Notes: a model not told the origin generated them from the sequence alone. Numbered from the stretch's first letter, positions 18,568-27,881 are shown. The stretch is 64,000 nucleotides of DNA from Yunchengibacter salinarum (GCF_037658235.1 NZ_JBBJLN010000002.1:284405-348404), one strand, 5' to 3'. Translations and numbers: made by a program.

Positions 18568-21075
18568 TCAGCGGGGTTCTTTGTTGTAGCGGCGGCGCAG
18601 CAGGAGTGAATTGCCGATGACGGATAGCGAGCTGGCGGTCATGGCGATCACGCCGATCATGGGGTGCAGCAGGCCGGTGGCCGCTATGGGGATGGCTGCC
18701 GCGTTGTAGCCGCTGGCCCAGAGCAGGTTCTGGACGATTTTCCTGAAGGTGGCGCGCGACAGCACCATGGCATCGACCACGCCGGAAAGTTCCCCGCGCA
18801 CCAGGGTTACGTCCGCGGCTTCTATCGCCACATCTGCGCCGGCGCCGATGGCAATGCCCACATTGGCCTGTTTCAGGGCCGGGGCGTCATTGATTCCGTC
18901 CCCCACCATGGCCACATGGTCGCCGTATTGCTTCTGAAGTTCCCGTATGGCATCCACCTTGCCTTCCGGGAGCACACCGGCGCGCACCTCGTCGATGCCC
19001 ACCGCGCGCGCCACGGCGTTGGCGGCGCGTTCATTGTCGCCGGTAATCATCACCACGTGCAGGCCCTGTTCATGCATGGCATGAATGGCCGCGATCGACT
19101 CATCCTTGAGCGTATCGGCAACCGCCACAATGCCGCGGGCCTGGCCGTCGCGGGCGACGATGACGGCGGTTCTGCCCTGATTTTCAAGGTCGCGCAGGTC
19201 TTCGCTCAGGGCGTCCAGCCCCTTCACGCCGTGTTCTTCCAGCAGAACCCGATTGCCAATCAGTACGGTCTTTTCATCGACCATGCCCGACACGCCCCGC
19301 GCGCCGGTGGACCGGAAGCCAGTGACCTTTCCGGGCTTGATGCCGCGAGTACGGGCGCCGTCCACAATGGCGCGGGCGATGGGGTGTTCGGACGCATTTT
19401 CCACCGTGGCGGCGAGGGTCAGCACCTCCGTTTCCGAGACGCCGCCGGCCACGACCACATCGGTCAGTTTCGGCTCGCCCCGCGTGATGGTGCCCGTTTT
19501 ATCCAGGACCATCACCCTGATATCCTTGAAGGTCTGGATTGCTTCGCCGGAGCGGATGAGGATTCCCCGCTCGGCCCCCACGCCGGACCCCACCATCAAT
19601 GCGGTGGGCGTTGCCAGCCCCAATGCGCACGGACAGGCGATCACTAGCACCGCGATGGCCGCCAGAATGGCCAGCACCGGCGTGGCCGCATCGGGGTTTA
19701 CCCAGGGCAGGAAACCGGCGCCCCATTCCAGGATCGGGCGCAGCGTATCCGCCGCCAGAAGCCAGGCGGCAAAACTGGCCACAGCAATCACAAGCACAAG
19801 GGGCACGAAGCGGCCCGTCATGCGGTCTGAAAATTCCTGAATGGGCACTCTGGACCCCTGGGCCTCATCGATCAGCTTCACCACCTGGGCCAGGAAGGTG
19901 TCACCGCCAACGCGGGTGGCCTTGATCCGCAGGCGGCCTTCCTTGTTGATGGTGCTGCCGATAACGCTATCCCCCGCGCTTTTGAAGACCGGGATGGATT
20001 CCCCGGTGGCGATCGATTCATCCAGATGGCTTTCGCCGTCCACCACCGTGCCGTCGGTGGGCACCTTTTCTCCGGGCCGGATGACCATGATGTCACCGGG
20101 GGACAGATCCTTGACGGATATCTCCGTCTCCTCCCCGTTCCGCTCCACGCGGGCGGTCTTGGCGCCCAGGGTAAGCAGCTTGCGGATCGCCTGCGACGCC
20201 TTGCCCTTGGCCTTCGCTTCCAGATACCGGCCAAGCAGGTGAAAGGTCATGATGGTGGCCGCCATTTCGATGAAGGAGGTCATGGGATAGATGAAGCCCA
20301 CCAGCCCGATCAGATAAGGGGGCAGGCTGCCCATGGAAATCAGAATGTCCATGTTGAAGGTGCCGTTCTTCAGCGAACGCCACGACGCCTTGTGGGTGGC
20401 GGCCCCGCCATACAGAAACACCACGGGAAAGCCGAGCAGCGCAATGATGGCCAGATAGCCCGGAATGGGCTGCCAGAGCATGTGCGGCATCATCAGAAGC
20501 ATGATCAGTGTGGTCGGTATGGCGGCGATCAACAGCCGTCGCACGGCCAGCTTCAGATAAGCCTCTTCAACAGCCGAGTCGCCTTCGCCATCATCATCGC
20601 CCTCCGGCGCGATCGCGGCCACATCGTACCCGGCGCCTTCTATCAGCGCTTTCAGTTCGTGCTGTGTGGGGCCGTCCGCGCCGACCGTTACATTGACCGT
20701 ATGACTGGCGATATTGGTCGCGGTTTTGCGCACCCCGCCGTGCCGGGCAAGCGTGCTCTTGATGATGCCGGCGCAGTGATCCGACCCCATGCCCGGAACC
20801 GTCACCCTGAATGTTCTGGCGCCGATTTCCCTGACGGCGGCCACGTCGTAGCCCGCCCCCTCCACGGCGTGTTTGATGGTCTCCCCATCGGGGCCGGACG
20901 CGGCAGTGCGGATGCTCACCCGGTGCCTGGCGATATTGGTCTCGATCGTCTCGATACCGTCCAGGCGCTCGATCGTTTCGCGGATGATGCCGGCGCAGTG
21001 GTCCGACCCCATTCCCGGCACGATCAGTTCGAGATCATGTGAGTCTTGCGCTGCCTGCCCGTCCTTACGGCTCAT
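18568..21075 (-). CDS. copA: P1B-type heavy-metal (probably Cu+) translocating ATPase
   Basis: Inner-membrane metal exporter of 835 residues. The ATG at 21075 is preceded by a good AAGGAGA site. Two N-terminal HMA-like domains (about 15-80 and 88-155) are present, but each has PGMGSDHC where CXXC is expected (SDHC at residues 24-27 and 98-101), so the first cysteine is lost. The core is standard: TGES, the CPCALGLATPTA membrane metal site, phosphorylation site DKTGT and the MVGDGINDAPAL hinge. CPC points to Cu+/Ag+. Its start overlaps the end of the upstream 77-residue membrane protein gene by 11 nt, so the two are translationally linked. Confidence 0.9.
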   Translation of the reverse strand: MSRKDGQAAQDSHDLELIVPGMGSDHCAGIIRETIERLDGIETIETNIARHRVSIRTAASGPDGETIKHAVEGAGYDVAAVREIGARTFRVTVPGMGSDHCAGIIKSTLARHGGVRKTATNIASHTVNVTVGADGPTQHELKALIEGAGYDVAAIAPEGDDDGEGDSAVEEAYLKLAVRRLLIAAIPTTLIMLLMMPHMLWQPIPGYLAIIALLGFPVVFLYGGAATHKASWRSLKNGTFNMDILISMGSLPPYLIGLVGFIYPMTSFIEMAATIMTFHLLGRYLEAKAKGKASQAIRKLLTLGAKTARVERNGEETEISVKDLSPGDIMVIRPGEKVPTDGTVVDGESHLDESIATGESIPVFKSAGDSVIGSTINKEGRLRIKATRVGGDTFLAQVVKLIDEAQGSRVPIQEFSDRMTGRFVPLVLVIAVASFAAWLLAADTLRPILEWGAGFLPWVNPDAATPVLAILAAIAVLVIACPCALGLATPTALMVGSGVGAERGILIRSGEAIQTFKDIRVMVLDKTGTITRGEPKLTDVVVAGGVSETEVLTLAATVENASEHPIARAIVDGARTRGIKPGKVTGFRSTGARGVSGMVDEKTVLIGNRVLLEEHGVKGLDALSEDLRDLENQGRTAVIVARDGQARGIVAVADTLKDESIAAIHAMHEQGLHVVMITGDNERAANAVARAVGIDEVRAGVLPEGKVDAIRELQKQYGDHVAMVGDGINDAPALKQANVGIAIGAGADVAIEAADVTLVRGELSGVVDAMVLSRATFRKIVQNLLWASGYNAAAIPIAATGLLHPMIGVIAMTASSLSVIGNSLLLRRRYNKEPR

Positions 21076-21298
21076 CGGGGTCTCCTTCATTGCTCCCGCC
21101 ACCCGGCCAGTCATTGAACGCGATGAAATACAGCAGCAGGATATTGACGACGGGAACCAGTATCAGAACACCGAACCAGCCAGGAAATCCCATGCGCTGG
21201 CAGATGCGCCAGGCCGGGATGACGACGATAACGGCGACCACCAGCATCCATAGCGAGTGCCCCGCCCACATGAAGCTGCCAAACATGCTGTTTCCCAT
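21065..21298 (-). CDS. Small membrane protein encoded upstream of copA
   Basis: A 77-residue protein with two hydrophobic segments (about residues 16-30 and 42-62) separated by a short basic loop containing RICQRMGFPGW, and an acidic tail GSNEGDPDEP. I do not recognise a named family. The 11-nt overlap with copA and hydrophobic make-up suggest an accessory subunit or chaperone-like partner of the ATPase, but that is inference. Confidence 0.65.
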   Translation of the reverse strand: MGNSMFGSFMWAGHSLWMLVVAVIVVIPAWRICQRMGFPGWFGVLILVPVVNILLLYFIAFNDWPGGGSNEGDPDEP

Positions 21299-21330
21299 GA
21301 TGTTTCCCTTCGTTTGTTGGGTATGCCGTG

Positions 21331-22683
21331 TCAGTGATGGCGGGCATGGGATGTGTCATGCCCCGATTGTTCGGATTCCCGCACCCTTTTCAGGAAAACA
21401 TACTCGGCGAGCGCAATAACAAGCATGGCGAAGACTGCCAGGCCGATGACGAACGGGTCGGTGTGCAATTTGACCCAGACAAAGCCACCAAGGGCGAGCG
21501 CATCCAGCAATATGGCTGTTGCCGGTATCCAGGCGCCGGCATTCACGGCCTTGCGCAGATACCGTAGCACACCCCAGTGAATGGCTATGTCCATGATCAG
21601 GTAGAACACGATTCCCAGCGCGGCGATCCGGGACAGGTCGAAGAAGCCCGTCAGGATCAAACCCAGAACCACAGTGTACACCAGTGTGTGTTTCTGGATG
21701 TTCCCCGGCATACCGAAATGCCGATGGGGAACCAGCTTCATTTCCGTCAGCATGGCCAACATGCGCGAAACCGCGAAAATACTGGCCAGGATACCCCCAG
21801 CCGTGGCCATTATAGCGATCGCAACCGTAAACCAGACACCATAATCGCCCAGCGCCGGGCGCGCGGCGGCGGCCAGGGAATAATTCTGCGTTGCGATGAT
21901 TTCGGGCAATGACAGATTGCTGGCAACGGCGAAACCGACCAGGGCATAGATCACCACGCAGGCCGCAATGGAAATGACGATGGCGCGCCCCACGTTTCGA
22001 TGAGGGTCCTGCACCTCGGCGCCGCTGTTGGTGATGGTCGTGAAGCCTTTGAAGGCCAGAATGCCGAGCGCGGTGGCCCCCAGGAAATTACCGGCAGTCC
22101 CGGCCTCGCCCGGGCTTGAGAAGTCAATTGACAGGTTGTCGGCAATCCAGATGCCCACCAGGCCGAAAATCAGTATGCCCCCGATTTTCAGAAGTCCGAT
22201 GAAGGACGCCACGCCCTGAATCATGCGGTTTCCGAGCAGGTTGATCAGAAAGGCCGTCAGGATCAGAGACACACCGAGAAGGGGCACCATGCGCCCGCTT
22301 TCGTCGCCCCCGAAAAGCTGCATCGTGTAGGCGCCGAAGGTGCGGGCCAGAAAGCTTTGGGCAATGACCATGGAAAAGTACATCAGCAGGGCGTTGAAGG
22401 CCGTTGGCAACCGGTTTCCATAGGCCTTGTGCAGGTACATGCCGATGCCGCCCGCCGAGGGGAACGCGTTGGAAATCTTTATGTATGAATAGGCACTGAA
22501 GCCGACAATCACGGCGGCTGCAAGGAATGCCAGCGGGAACAGGGCTCCCGTCATCTGCGCCATCTGCCCGGTGAGCGCGAAGATACCGGCGCCAATCATG
22601 ACACCGGTGCCCAGCATCACCGTTCCCGGAAGGGTCAGGCTGCCCTGCTGGTAATGCGTGGTTCTGTCCTGCTCCCGGTTCAT
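21331..22683 (-). CDS. APC-superfamily amino acid permease
   Basis: Integral inner-membrane transporter of 450 residues, about twelve hydrophobic segments. The first helix carries GTGVMIGAGIFALTG, the unwound substrate/Na+ helix typical of APC (amino acid-polyamine-organocation) carriers, followed by AFPSAGGIGMYLHKAYG. It ends with a His-rich tail (HDTSHARHH), which is unusual for the family and may bind metal, in keeping with the neighbouring copper ATPase. Substrate unknown. The 77-residue gene follows after 32 nt, so all three may form one operon. The 203 bp between this gene and the TetR gene hold no gene I can see. Confidence 0.85.
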   Translation of the reverse strand: MNREQDRTTHYQQGSLTLPGTVMLGTGVMIGAGIFALTGQMAQMTGALFPLAFLAAAVIVGFSAYSYIKISNAFPSAGGIGMYLHKAYGNRLPTAFNALLMYFSMVIAQSFLARTFGAYTMQLFGGDESGRMVPLLGVSLILTAFLINLLGNRMIQGVASFIGLLKIGGILIFGLVGIWIADNLSIDFSSPGEAGTAGNFLGATALGILAFKGFTTITNSGAEVQDPHRNVGRAIVISIAACVVIYALVGFAVASNLSLPEIIATQNYSLAAAARPALGDYGVWFTVAIAIMATAGGILASIFAVSRMLAMLTEMKLVPHRHFGMPGNIQKHTLVYTVVLGLILTGFFDLSRIAALGIVFYLIMDIAIHWGVLRYLRKAVNAGAWIPATAILLDALALGGFVWVKLHTDPFVIGLAVFAMLVIALAEYVFLKRVRESEQSGHDTSHARHH

Positions 22684-22886
22684 GTCACGTCCTGTTGCTC
22701 AGGGGGCGTGGATGGGATTTGCAGTACTCGGACATCTGGCGCCGGCAGACACGCGCAGGCAATCCCTGTTGCCAACACCCTACATGTCCGGGGCCGCTTT
22801 TGCCATGGTGCGGATTGGTGAGTATTGCGGGCCTTTGAGAGGGCGTGTCGTCATCCTGGCCGCATGGGCGGACATGCTGGCGCCCG

Positions 22887-23426
22887 TCAGGTCCGGCCGG
22901 TCAGCATGGATATGCCGCGATCGGCTGCCGCCACCGCATTGTCCAGACCGTGGAACGGGGCCAGCGCGATCACCCCTTCCAGCAGCAGATAGATGCTGTC
23001 CGCCTGAACCGTGTCCGACACGAAGGGCCGCGACGCGGACAGCACAAGGGCGCGCCAGGCATTCTTGTACCGGCTGGCTTCCGCGTCCACAGCCGGGTGG
23101 TTCATCTCTCCGCTCAGGCGCTGGAACAGGCAGCCATTGGCGTTGGGCACACTGCGCATCCACGCCGCCAGCCGGGTCAGCAATTGCCGGGGGTGTGGCA
23201 GGGTGTCCTCGTCGCCGCCCACCTCGGCAATGAACCGGTCGTGCCGCGCCCGCAGCACGGCCACGACCAGATCCGTCTTGGACGGGAAATGCTTGTACAG
23301 GGTGCGGGGGGATACGCCCGCGTCCCGGATCACCAGGTCGATGGGAACGGCTGCCGCGCCCGATCGTTCAAACAGGGCGTCCGCGGCGGTCAGAATGTGG
23401 TCTCGCTTGTCCATGGGATCATGCAT
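22887..23426 (-). CDS. TetR-family transcriptional regulator
   Basis: One-domain repressor of 179 residues. The N-terminal helix-turn-helix is typical (ILTAADALFERSGAAAVPID, then DAGVSPRTLYKHFPSKTDL), followed by a ligand-binding region containing CLFQRLSGE. The start is either 23426 (MHDP) or 23414 (MDKR). A perfect 10-bp palindrome sits 2 nt upstream of the start, suggesting autoregulation, and the divergent formaldehyde dehydrogenase gene starts 182 bp away and may be a second target. The inducing ligand is unknown. Confidence 0.9.
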   Translation of the reverse strand: MHDPMDKRDHILTAADALFERSGAAAVPIDLVIRDAGVSPRTLYKHFPSKTDLVVAVLRARHDRFIAEVGGDEDTLPHPRQLLTRLAAWMRSVPNANGCLFQRLSGEMNHPAVDAEASRYKNAWRALVLSASRPFVSDTVQADSIYLLLEGVIALAPFHGLDNAVAAADRGISMLTGRT

Positions 23427-23428
23427 AT

Positions 23429-23438
23429 AACGATCGTT
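23429..23438. promoter_or_regulatory. Candidate TetR operator palindrome
   Basis: AACGATCGTT, perfectly palindromic and extended imperfectly by flanking A/T bases, directly in front of the TetR start codon in the divergent tetR/frmA gap. TetR-type regulators commonly bind such sites over their own promoters. Confidence 0.5.
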
Positions 23439-23608
23439 TTACTGGGCGTCAAAAGCACATAATGTCACACGCGGAAGGCGGGCGCGAACGCGGGGCGGCG
23501 CGCGGGCGGGGCGGGAAATCTTCGCTCATGCGTGATCCTGTCTTGCGGGCGGGGGGCTGGGGCTTTTAGGCTACATGCTTTGGGACCGGTTCCGACAAGG
23601 GGGGACAC

Positions 23609-24718
23609 ATGAAAAGCAGAGCAGCCATAGCCTGGGCCGCGGGCGAGCCGCTGAGCGTGGAAGAGGTGGACCTGGACGGGCCGGGACCGGGCGAGGTGCT
23701 GGTGGAACTGAAAGCCACCGGCGTGTGCCATACGGATGCCTATACCCTGTCCGGCAAGGACCCGGAAGGGCACTTCCCCGCCATTCTGGGCCATGAAGGG
23801 GCCGGTGTGGTGGTGGACAAGGGCCCCGGCGTGCGGGATGTGGATGTGGGCGATCATGTGATCCCCCTGTATGTGCCGGAATGCCGGGAATGCGAATACT
23901 GCCTGAACCCGAAAACCAATCTGTGCCAGGCCGTGCGGGATACTCAGGGCCGCGGCGTGATGCCGGACGGCACCAGCCGGTTTTCGTTGAACGGCAAGCC
24001 GATCCATCACTTCATGGGCACCAGCACCTTTTCCAACTATACGGTTCTGCCGGAAATCGCCGTGGCGAAAATCCGCAAGGATGCGCCGTTCGACAAGGTT
24101 TGCTATATCGGCTGCGGCGTAACCACCGGGGTCGGGGCCGTGGTCAATACCTGCAAGGTGGAGCCCGGCGCCACTGCCATCGTGTTCGGCCTTGGCGGCA
24201 TCGGGCTGAATGTGATCCAGGGCTTGAAGCTGGTGGGCGCGCGCCAGATCGTGGGCGTGGACATCAACCCGGCCAAGAAGCCGCTGGCCGAAGCCTATGG
24301 CATGACCGATTTCGTCGATCCCGGCACGGTGAAGGGCGATCTTGTGGGCCACCTGATCGAACTGACCGGCGGCGGCGGTGATTATACCTTTGAATGCATC
24401 GGCCATACCGGGCTGATGCGCCAGGCGCTGGAAAGCGCCCACAAGGGCTGGGGCATGAGCTGCATTATCGGCGTGGCCGGCGCGGGGGAGGAAATCGCCA
24501 CCCGCCCCGTGCAACTGGTAACCGGGCGGCGCTGGGTCGGCACTGCCTTTGGCGGCGCGCGGGGGCGGACAGACGTGCCGAAGATCGTCGATATGTATAT
24601 GGAAGGCCAGATCGACATTGACCGCATGATCACCGCCACCCTGCCGCTGGAAGACATCAACCGGGCCTTTCACATGATGCATTCGGGCGAGGGTGTGCGC
24701 ACCGTCATCACCTATTAA
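23609..24718 (+). CDS. frmA: S-(hydroxymethyl)glutathione dehydrogenase / class III alcohol dehydrogenase
   Basis: Oxidises S-hydroxymethylglutathione (formed spontaneously from formaldehyde and glutathione) to S-formylglutathione with NAD+. The 369-residue zinc MDR enzyme shows catalytic zinc ligands Cys40 (GVCHTDAY), His62 (GHEG) and a later cysteine (YIGCGV), and structural zinc ligands Cys92, 95, 98 and 106. The GLGGIGLNVIQG Rossmann motif is intact. A GGGGGG-type ribosome-binding site precedes the ATG. It is followed after 9 nt by the S-formylglutathione hydrolase gene, giving the complete glutathione route to formate. Confidence 0.95.
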   Translation: MKSRAAIAWAAGEPLSVEEVDLDGPGPGEVLVELKATGVCHTDAYTLSGKDPEGHFPAILGHEGAGVVVDKGPGVRDVDVGDHVIPLYVPECRECEYCLNPKTNLCQAVRDTQGRGVMPDGTSRFSLNGKPIHHFMGTSTFSNYTVLPEIAVAKIRKDAPFDKVCYIGCGVTTGVGAVVNTCKVEPGATAIVFGLGGIGLNVIQGLKLVGARQIVGVDINPAKKPLAEAYGMTDFVDPGTVKGDLVGHLIELTGGGGDYTFECIGHTGLMRQALESAHKGWGMSCIIGVAGAGEEIATRPVQLVTGRRWVGTAFGGARGRTDVPKIVDMYMEGQIDIDRMITATLPLEDINRAFHMMHSGEGVRTVITY

Positions 24719-24727
24719 GGGGGTTCC

Positions 24728-25597
24728 ATGGAGGAGCAAGAGCGCTGGCAGGAAGCCGGTCTGACAGTGGTGGCCGAGCATAAATGCTTTGGTGGCCGGC
24801 AACTGGTGTTCCGGCATGACAGCAAGGTCATCGGCCTGCCCATGGAAGTGGCCGTTTACCTGCCGCCCCATGCGGCGGAAGGGCCGGTTCCGGCGGTGAC
24901 CTTTCTGTCCGGCCTGACCTGCACCTGGGAAAATTTCGTCACCAAGGCCGGCGCCCAGAGGGAGGCGGCCAATCTGGGGCTCGCCCTGATCGCGCCGGAT
25001 ACAAGCCCTCGCGGTGCCGGTATTGCGGGGGAGGACGAGGCATATGATTTCGGCACCGGTGCGGGCTTTTATCTGGATGCCACCGAGGCCCCCTGGGACC
25101 GGCATTACCGCATGTACAGCTATGTCACGTCGGAGCTGCCGGACCTGCTCGCCCGCGGCCTGCCCGTTGATCCGGCGCGGCAATCCATCACCGGCCATTC
25201 CATGGGCGGCCATGGGGCGCTCGTGGCGGCGCTTGCCAATCCTGACCGCTACCGGGCGGTGTCCGCCTTTGCCCCGATCGTGACACCGATGGACGTGCCC
25301 TGGGGCCAAAAGGCGTTCACCGGCTATCTGGGCGAGGACCGGGAGCGCTGGGCCGCCTATGACGCCACCCGGCTGCTGGCGACCACCGGCTGGAACAGTG
25401 ACATTCTGATCGATCAGGGCACGGCGGATACCTTTCTGGACAGCCAGTTACAGCCGCAAAGGTTCGAGGCCGCGGCCCTGGCGCGGGAGATACCGGTTCA
25501 ACTGCGTTTTCAGGCGGGCTATGATCACAGCTATTATTTCATCGCCAGCTTCATGGACGAGCATCTGGCATTTCATCATGATCGCCTGATCGCCTGA
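24728..25597 (+). CDS. fghA: S-formylglutathione hydrolase
   Basis: Serine esterase hydrolysing S-formylglutathione to formate and glutathione, second step of formaldehyde detoxification and dissimilation. The 289-residue alpha/beta-hydrolase has the nucleophile elbow GHSMGGHGA (Ser158), the LSGLTCTWENF block and the C-terminal GYDHSYYFI block with the catalytic His, all typical of the esterase D group. In operon with frmA. The formate produced would feed the Fds formate dehydrogenase encoded near 42-47 kb. Confidence 0.95.
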   Translation: MEEQERWQEAGLTVVAEHKCFGGRQLVFRHDSKVIGLPMEVAVYLPPHAAEGPVPAVTFLSGLTCTWENFVTKAGAQREAANLGLALIAPDTSPRGAGIAGEDEAYDFGTGAGFYLDATEAPWDRHYRMYSYVTSELPDLLARGLPVDPARQSITGHSMGGHGALVAALANPDRYRAVSAFAPIVTPMDVPWGQKAFTGYLGEDRERWAAYDATRLLATTGWNSDILIDQGTADTFLDSQLQPQRFEAAALAREIPVQLRFQAGYDHSYYFIASFMDEHLAFHHDRLIA

Positions 25598-25622
25598 TCG
25601 CCGGAATAGTCACGCCGCGCCC

Positions 25623-26669
25623 TCATGCAGTGCCCGGCTCGGTGGGGGCGCTGGTGGTGTCCGGCGCCGCCGGGCCGCCGATGGAAGGGCGCGGGCGTGC
25701 CCGGTCCACGCGCGGGCTGTTGGCGAACTGTTCCTTGTAACATCGGGCGAAATGCGCGCTGGATGTGAAGCCGCAGGCCACCGCCACTTGCAGGATCGAC
25801 ATATCCGTCTGTCTCAGCAATTGCCGCGCCCGTTGCAGGCGCAGGCTGAGATAATAGCGCGATGGCTTGATCCCCAGATGGTCGCGGAACAGGCGGGCCA
25901 GCGTGCGTTCCGTGGTGCCCACCTGGTCGGCGACGGCGCTGATCGGCTGGGGCGTTTCCAGATAGGCTTCCATGAAGGCGATGGCCGCCAGGATTTTCGG
26001 GTGGCTCTGGCCGGTTCGGTATCCCAGGTCCATGCGCTGGGGGTTGGTGGGCTGGCGCTGCACGCCGTGGACCATTTCTTCCGATACGGCCTTTGCCAGA
26101 TCGGCGCCGTGATGGTCGGCGATGGCATAGGTCATCATGTCGAGCGGCGCTGTGCCACCGGAACAGGTGAAGCGGTCCCGATCCGTTTCGAACAGGGTGG
26201 CGGTGATGTTCAGGTCGGGGAATTCCTCGGCCAGTGCTTCCACATTCTCCCAGTGGATGGTGCAGCGATAGCCATCCAGCAGGCCCGCCCGCGCCAGAAA
26301 CAGCGTGCCGGTGCAGACGGCGCCCAGCGACAGGCGCCGCCGCGCCATGTCCCGCAGCCAGTCGAGTATGCGCCTGTCCGTATAGTCGCGCGCCCGCACC
26401 CCGGCACAGACAATGGGGATATAGTCGGCGCTCATGTCCGACAGGCGGCTTGCCGGGGTGACGGACACCTCGTTGCTGGCCTGTACCGGGCGGCCATCCA
26501 GGCTGATGGTGCACCATTCATACAGGGTTTTGTCCGCCAGCCGGTTGGCCGCGCGCAGGGGTTCCACGGAAGAGGCGAAAGCCATCATGGAAAAATTCGG
26601 CACCAGCAGAAAGGCCACCTTGCGGCTGACCATCCTGTTGTGGGCGTGGCGGGGCCGGGGTCCGAACAT
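25623..26669 (-). CDS. GlxA-family AraC-type regulator (GbdR-like)
   Basis: Transcriptional regulator of 348 residues with an N-terminal DJ-1/PfpI-like amidotransferase fold used as ligand sensor (LSLGAVCTGTLFLARAGLLDG, TIHWEN) and a C-terminal pair of AraC helix-turn-helix motifs (ISAVADQVGTTERTLARLFRDH; VACGFTSSAHFARCYK). GlxA-type regulators such as GbdR in Pseudomonas activate glycine betaine, dimethylglycine and sarcosine catabolism. Location beside soxBDAG supports a similar role here, but the inducer is inferred. Only 10 nt separate it from the second GlxA gene upstream, so the two are probably co-transcribed. Confidence 0.88.
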   Translation of the reverse strand: MFGPRPRHAHNRMVSRKVAFLLVPNFSMMAFASSVEPLRAANRLADKTLYEWCTISLDGRPVQASNEVSVTPASRLSDMSADYIPIVCAGVRARDYTDRRILDWLRDMARRRLSLGAVCTGTLFLARAGLLDGYRCTIHWENVEALAEEFPDLNITATLFETDRDRFTCSGGTAPLDMMTYAIADHHGADLAKAVSEEMVHGVQRQPTNPQRMDLGYRTGQSHPKILAAIAFMEAYLETPQPISAVADQVGTTERTLARLFRDHLGIKPSRYYLSLRLQRARQLLRQTDMSILQVAVACGFTSSAHFARCYKEQFANSPRVDRARPRPSIGGPAAPDTTSAPTEPGTA

Positions 26670-26679
26670 GGGCCGCCTC

Positions 26680-27759
26680 CTAACCGGTCAGTGCCGGGGG
26701 TTGCCGGGTCGCTGCCCGGATGGTCTGCGGCGACGCCCCGAAGGCGCGGCGCATGTGCCGGGAAAAATGCGACAGGTCCGCGAACCCGCAGGCATGGGCG
26801 ATGTCCGTCACCGAGCGATCGGAACGGGTCAGCAGCCAGTGCCCCTGCCGCAGGCGGCGCTCAAGGCGAAAGGCGGCGGGCGTGGTGCCCAGTTCAATTC
26901 GAAACAGTCGCTCCATCTGGCGCCGGGACAGGCCCAGCCGCTCCGCCAGCGCGCCCATGGTTTCCTGCCGGGCCAGCGCTTCGTCGATCAGGCGAACCGC
27001 CTTTTTCAGCCGCGCATCGCGGGCGGTGCGGTCGGGCGCGCTGTGTGGCTGGGGGGCATGGGGCGGCCTGGCCCGATCAGCCAGAAGGATATGTAGCGCC
27101 TTGTCCGCCACGCTGTGGTCAAGGTGCCGTCGAAGCAGATGGGCCGCAAGATCAATGGCGGCAGTGCCCCCGGCGCAGGTGATGCGCGGGCCATCCACCA
27201 CGAAAAGCTGGTCGGCGATGGGCGTGATGTCGGGAAAGGCGTCTTTCAGGTCGGTCAGGTGAAACCAGGAAACGCAGCAGCGCCGCCCGGACAGCAATCC
27301 CAGGCGCAGCAGGGTAAAGACCGCTGTGCATAACCCCACAATGGTTCGGCCCCGGTTCGCCGCATCCAGCAGAAAGGCATCCGTGTGGGGGTCGGGCCTG
27401 CTGTCGTCGCGTAGCAGGCCCCCCACCACAACCACATAATCCATCGATGCATCCTGTGTATCCAGTGCGTCCAGCCGGATGTCGGCGCCCACCTGTGTGC
27501 CACAGCTTGCCCGCACGGGGCTGCCATCGGCGCTGGCCACATGCCAGCGGCAGCGGGTCTGGCGGCTGTTGTCGCCGTCATCGGTGGCCAGCCGCAGCAT
27601 GTCGATGAAATTGGCAAAGGGTGTCAGGGTGAAATTGGGCAGGGGCACAAAGACCACGGAAAGGGCACAGCCGGATTCCCCGGCGCCGGTCCTGCCGGGT
27701 GCCGTGGTGGCTGCCGCGCCTGGGCGTATGCCCGGCGTTCCCCTTGCGGCTCTGGTCAT
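26680..27759 (-). CDS. Second GlxA-family AraC-type regulator
   Basis: Regulator of 359 residues with the same plan as its neighbour: DJ-1/PfpI-like sensor (IVGLCTAVFTLLRLGLLSG, SWFHLTDL) and C-terminal AraC DNA-binding domain (LAERLGLSRRQMERLFRIELG; HACGFADLSHFSRHMR). I chose the ATG at 27759 because GGGAGAAGG lies directly upstream; the open frame extends further but over sequence with no family features. It is divergent from soxB, with a 195-bp shared control region. The two GlxA proteins are clearly different in sequence, so they may sense different methylated amines or act at different promoters. Confidence 0.87.
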   Translation of the reverse strand: MTRAARGTPGIRPGAAATTAPGRTGAGESGCALSVVFVPLPNFTLTPFANFIDMLRLATDDGDNSRQTRCRWHVASADGSPVRASCGTQVGADIRLDALDTQDASMDYVVVVGGLLRDDSRPDPHTDAFLLDAANRGRTIVGLCTAVFTLLRLGLLSGRRCCVSWFHLTDLKDAFPDITPIADQLFVVDGPRITCAGGTAAIDLAAHLLRRHLDHSVADKALHILLADRARPPHAPQPHSAPDRTARDARLKKAVRLIDEALARQETMGALAERLGLSRRQMERLFRIELGTTPAAFRLERRLRQGHWLLTRSDRSVTDIAHACGFADLSHFSRHMRRAFGASPQTIRAATRQPPALTG

Positions 27760-27850
27760 GGCCTTCTCCCGAACCGGCTGGCACCGGCCCCTCTCCGCCA
27801 ATGAGAATGCGACCGGCCCGGGGCGCGAGTCAAGAAGGACCGCACGGGGC

Positions 27851-27881
27851 CATGTCGCAAACAGACAAACGATCATGTCGC
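27851..27881. promoter_or_regulatory. Direct repeat in the glxA/sox control region
   Basis: CATGTCGC occurs twice, at 27851-27858 and 27874-27881, with starts 23 bp apart, close to two helical turns. The first copy is followed by an inverted GACA (TGTC...GACA). AraC-type activators commonly bind paired direct half-sites, so these are candidates for one or both GlxA regulators at the divergent promoters. Confidence 0.4.

Noticed and set aside
23465..25309. Long minus-strand open frame (614 codons) opposite frmA and fghA
   Set aside because: Antisense to two clear enzymes; composition is H/A/G/R-rich with no motif, as expected from stop-poor GC-rich DNA.
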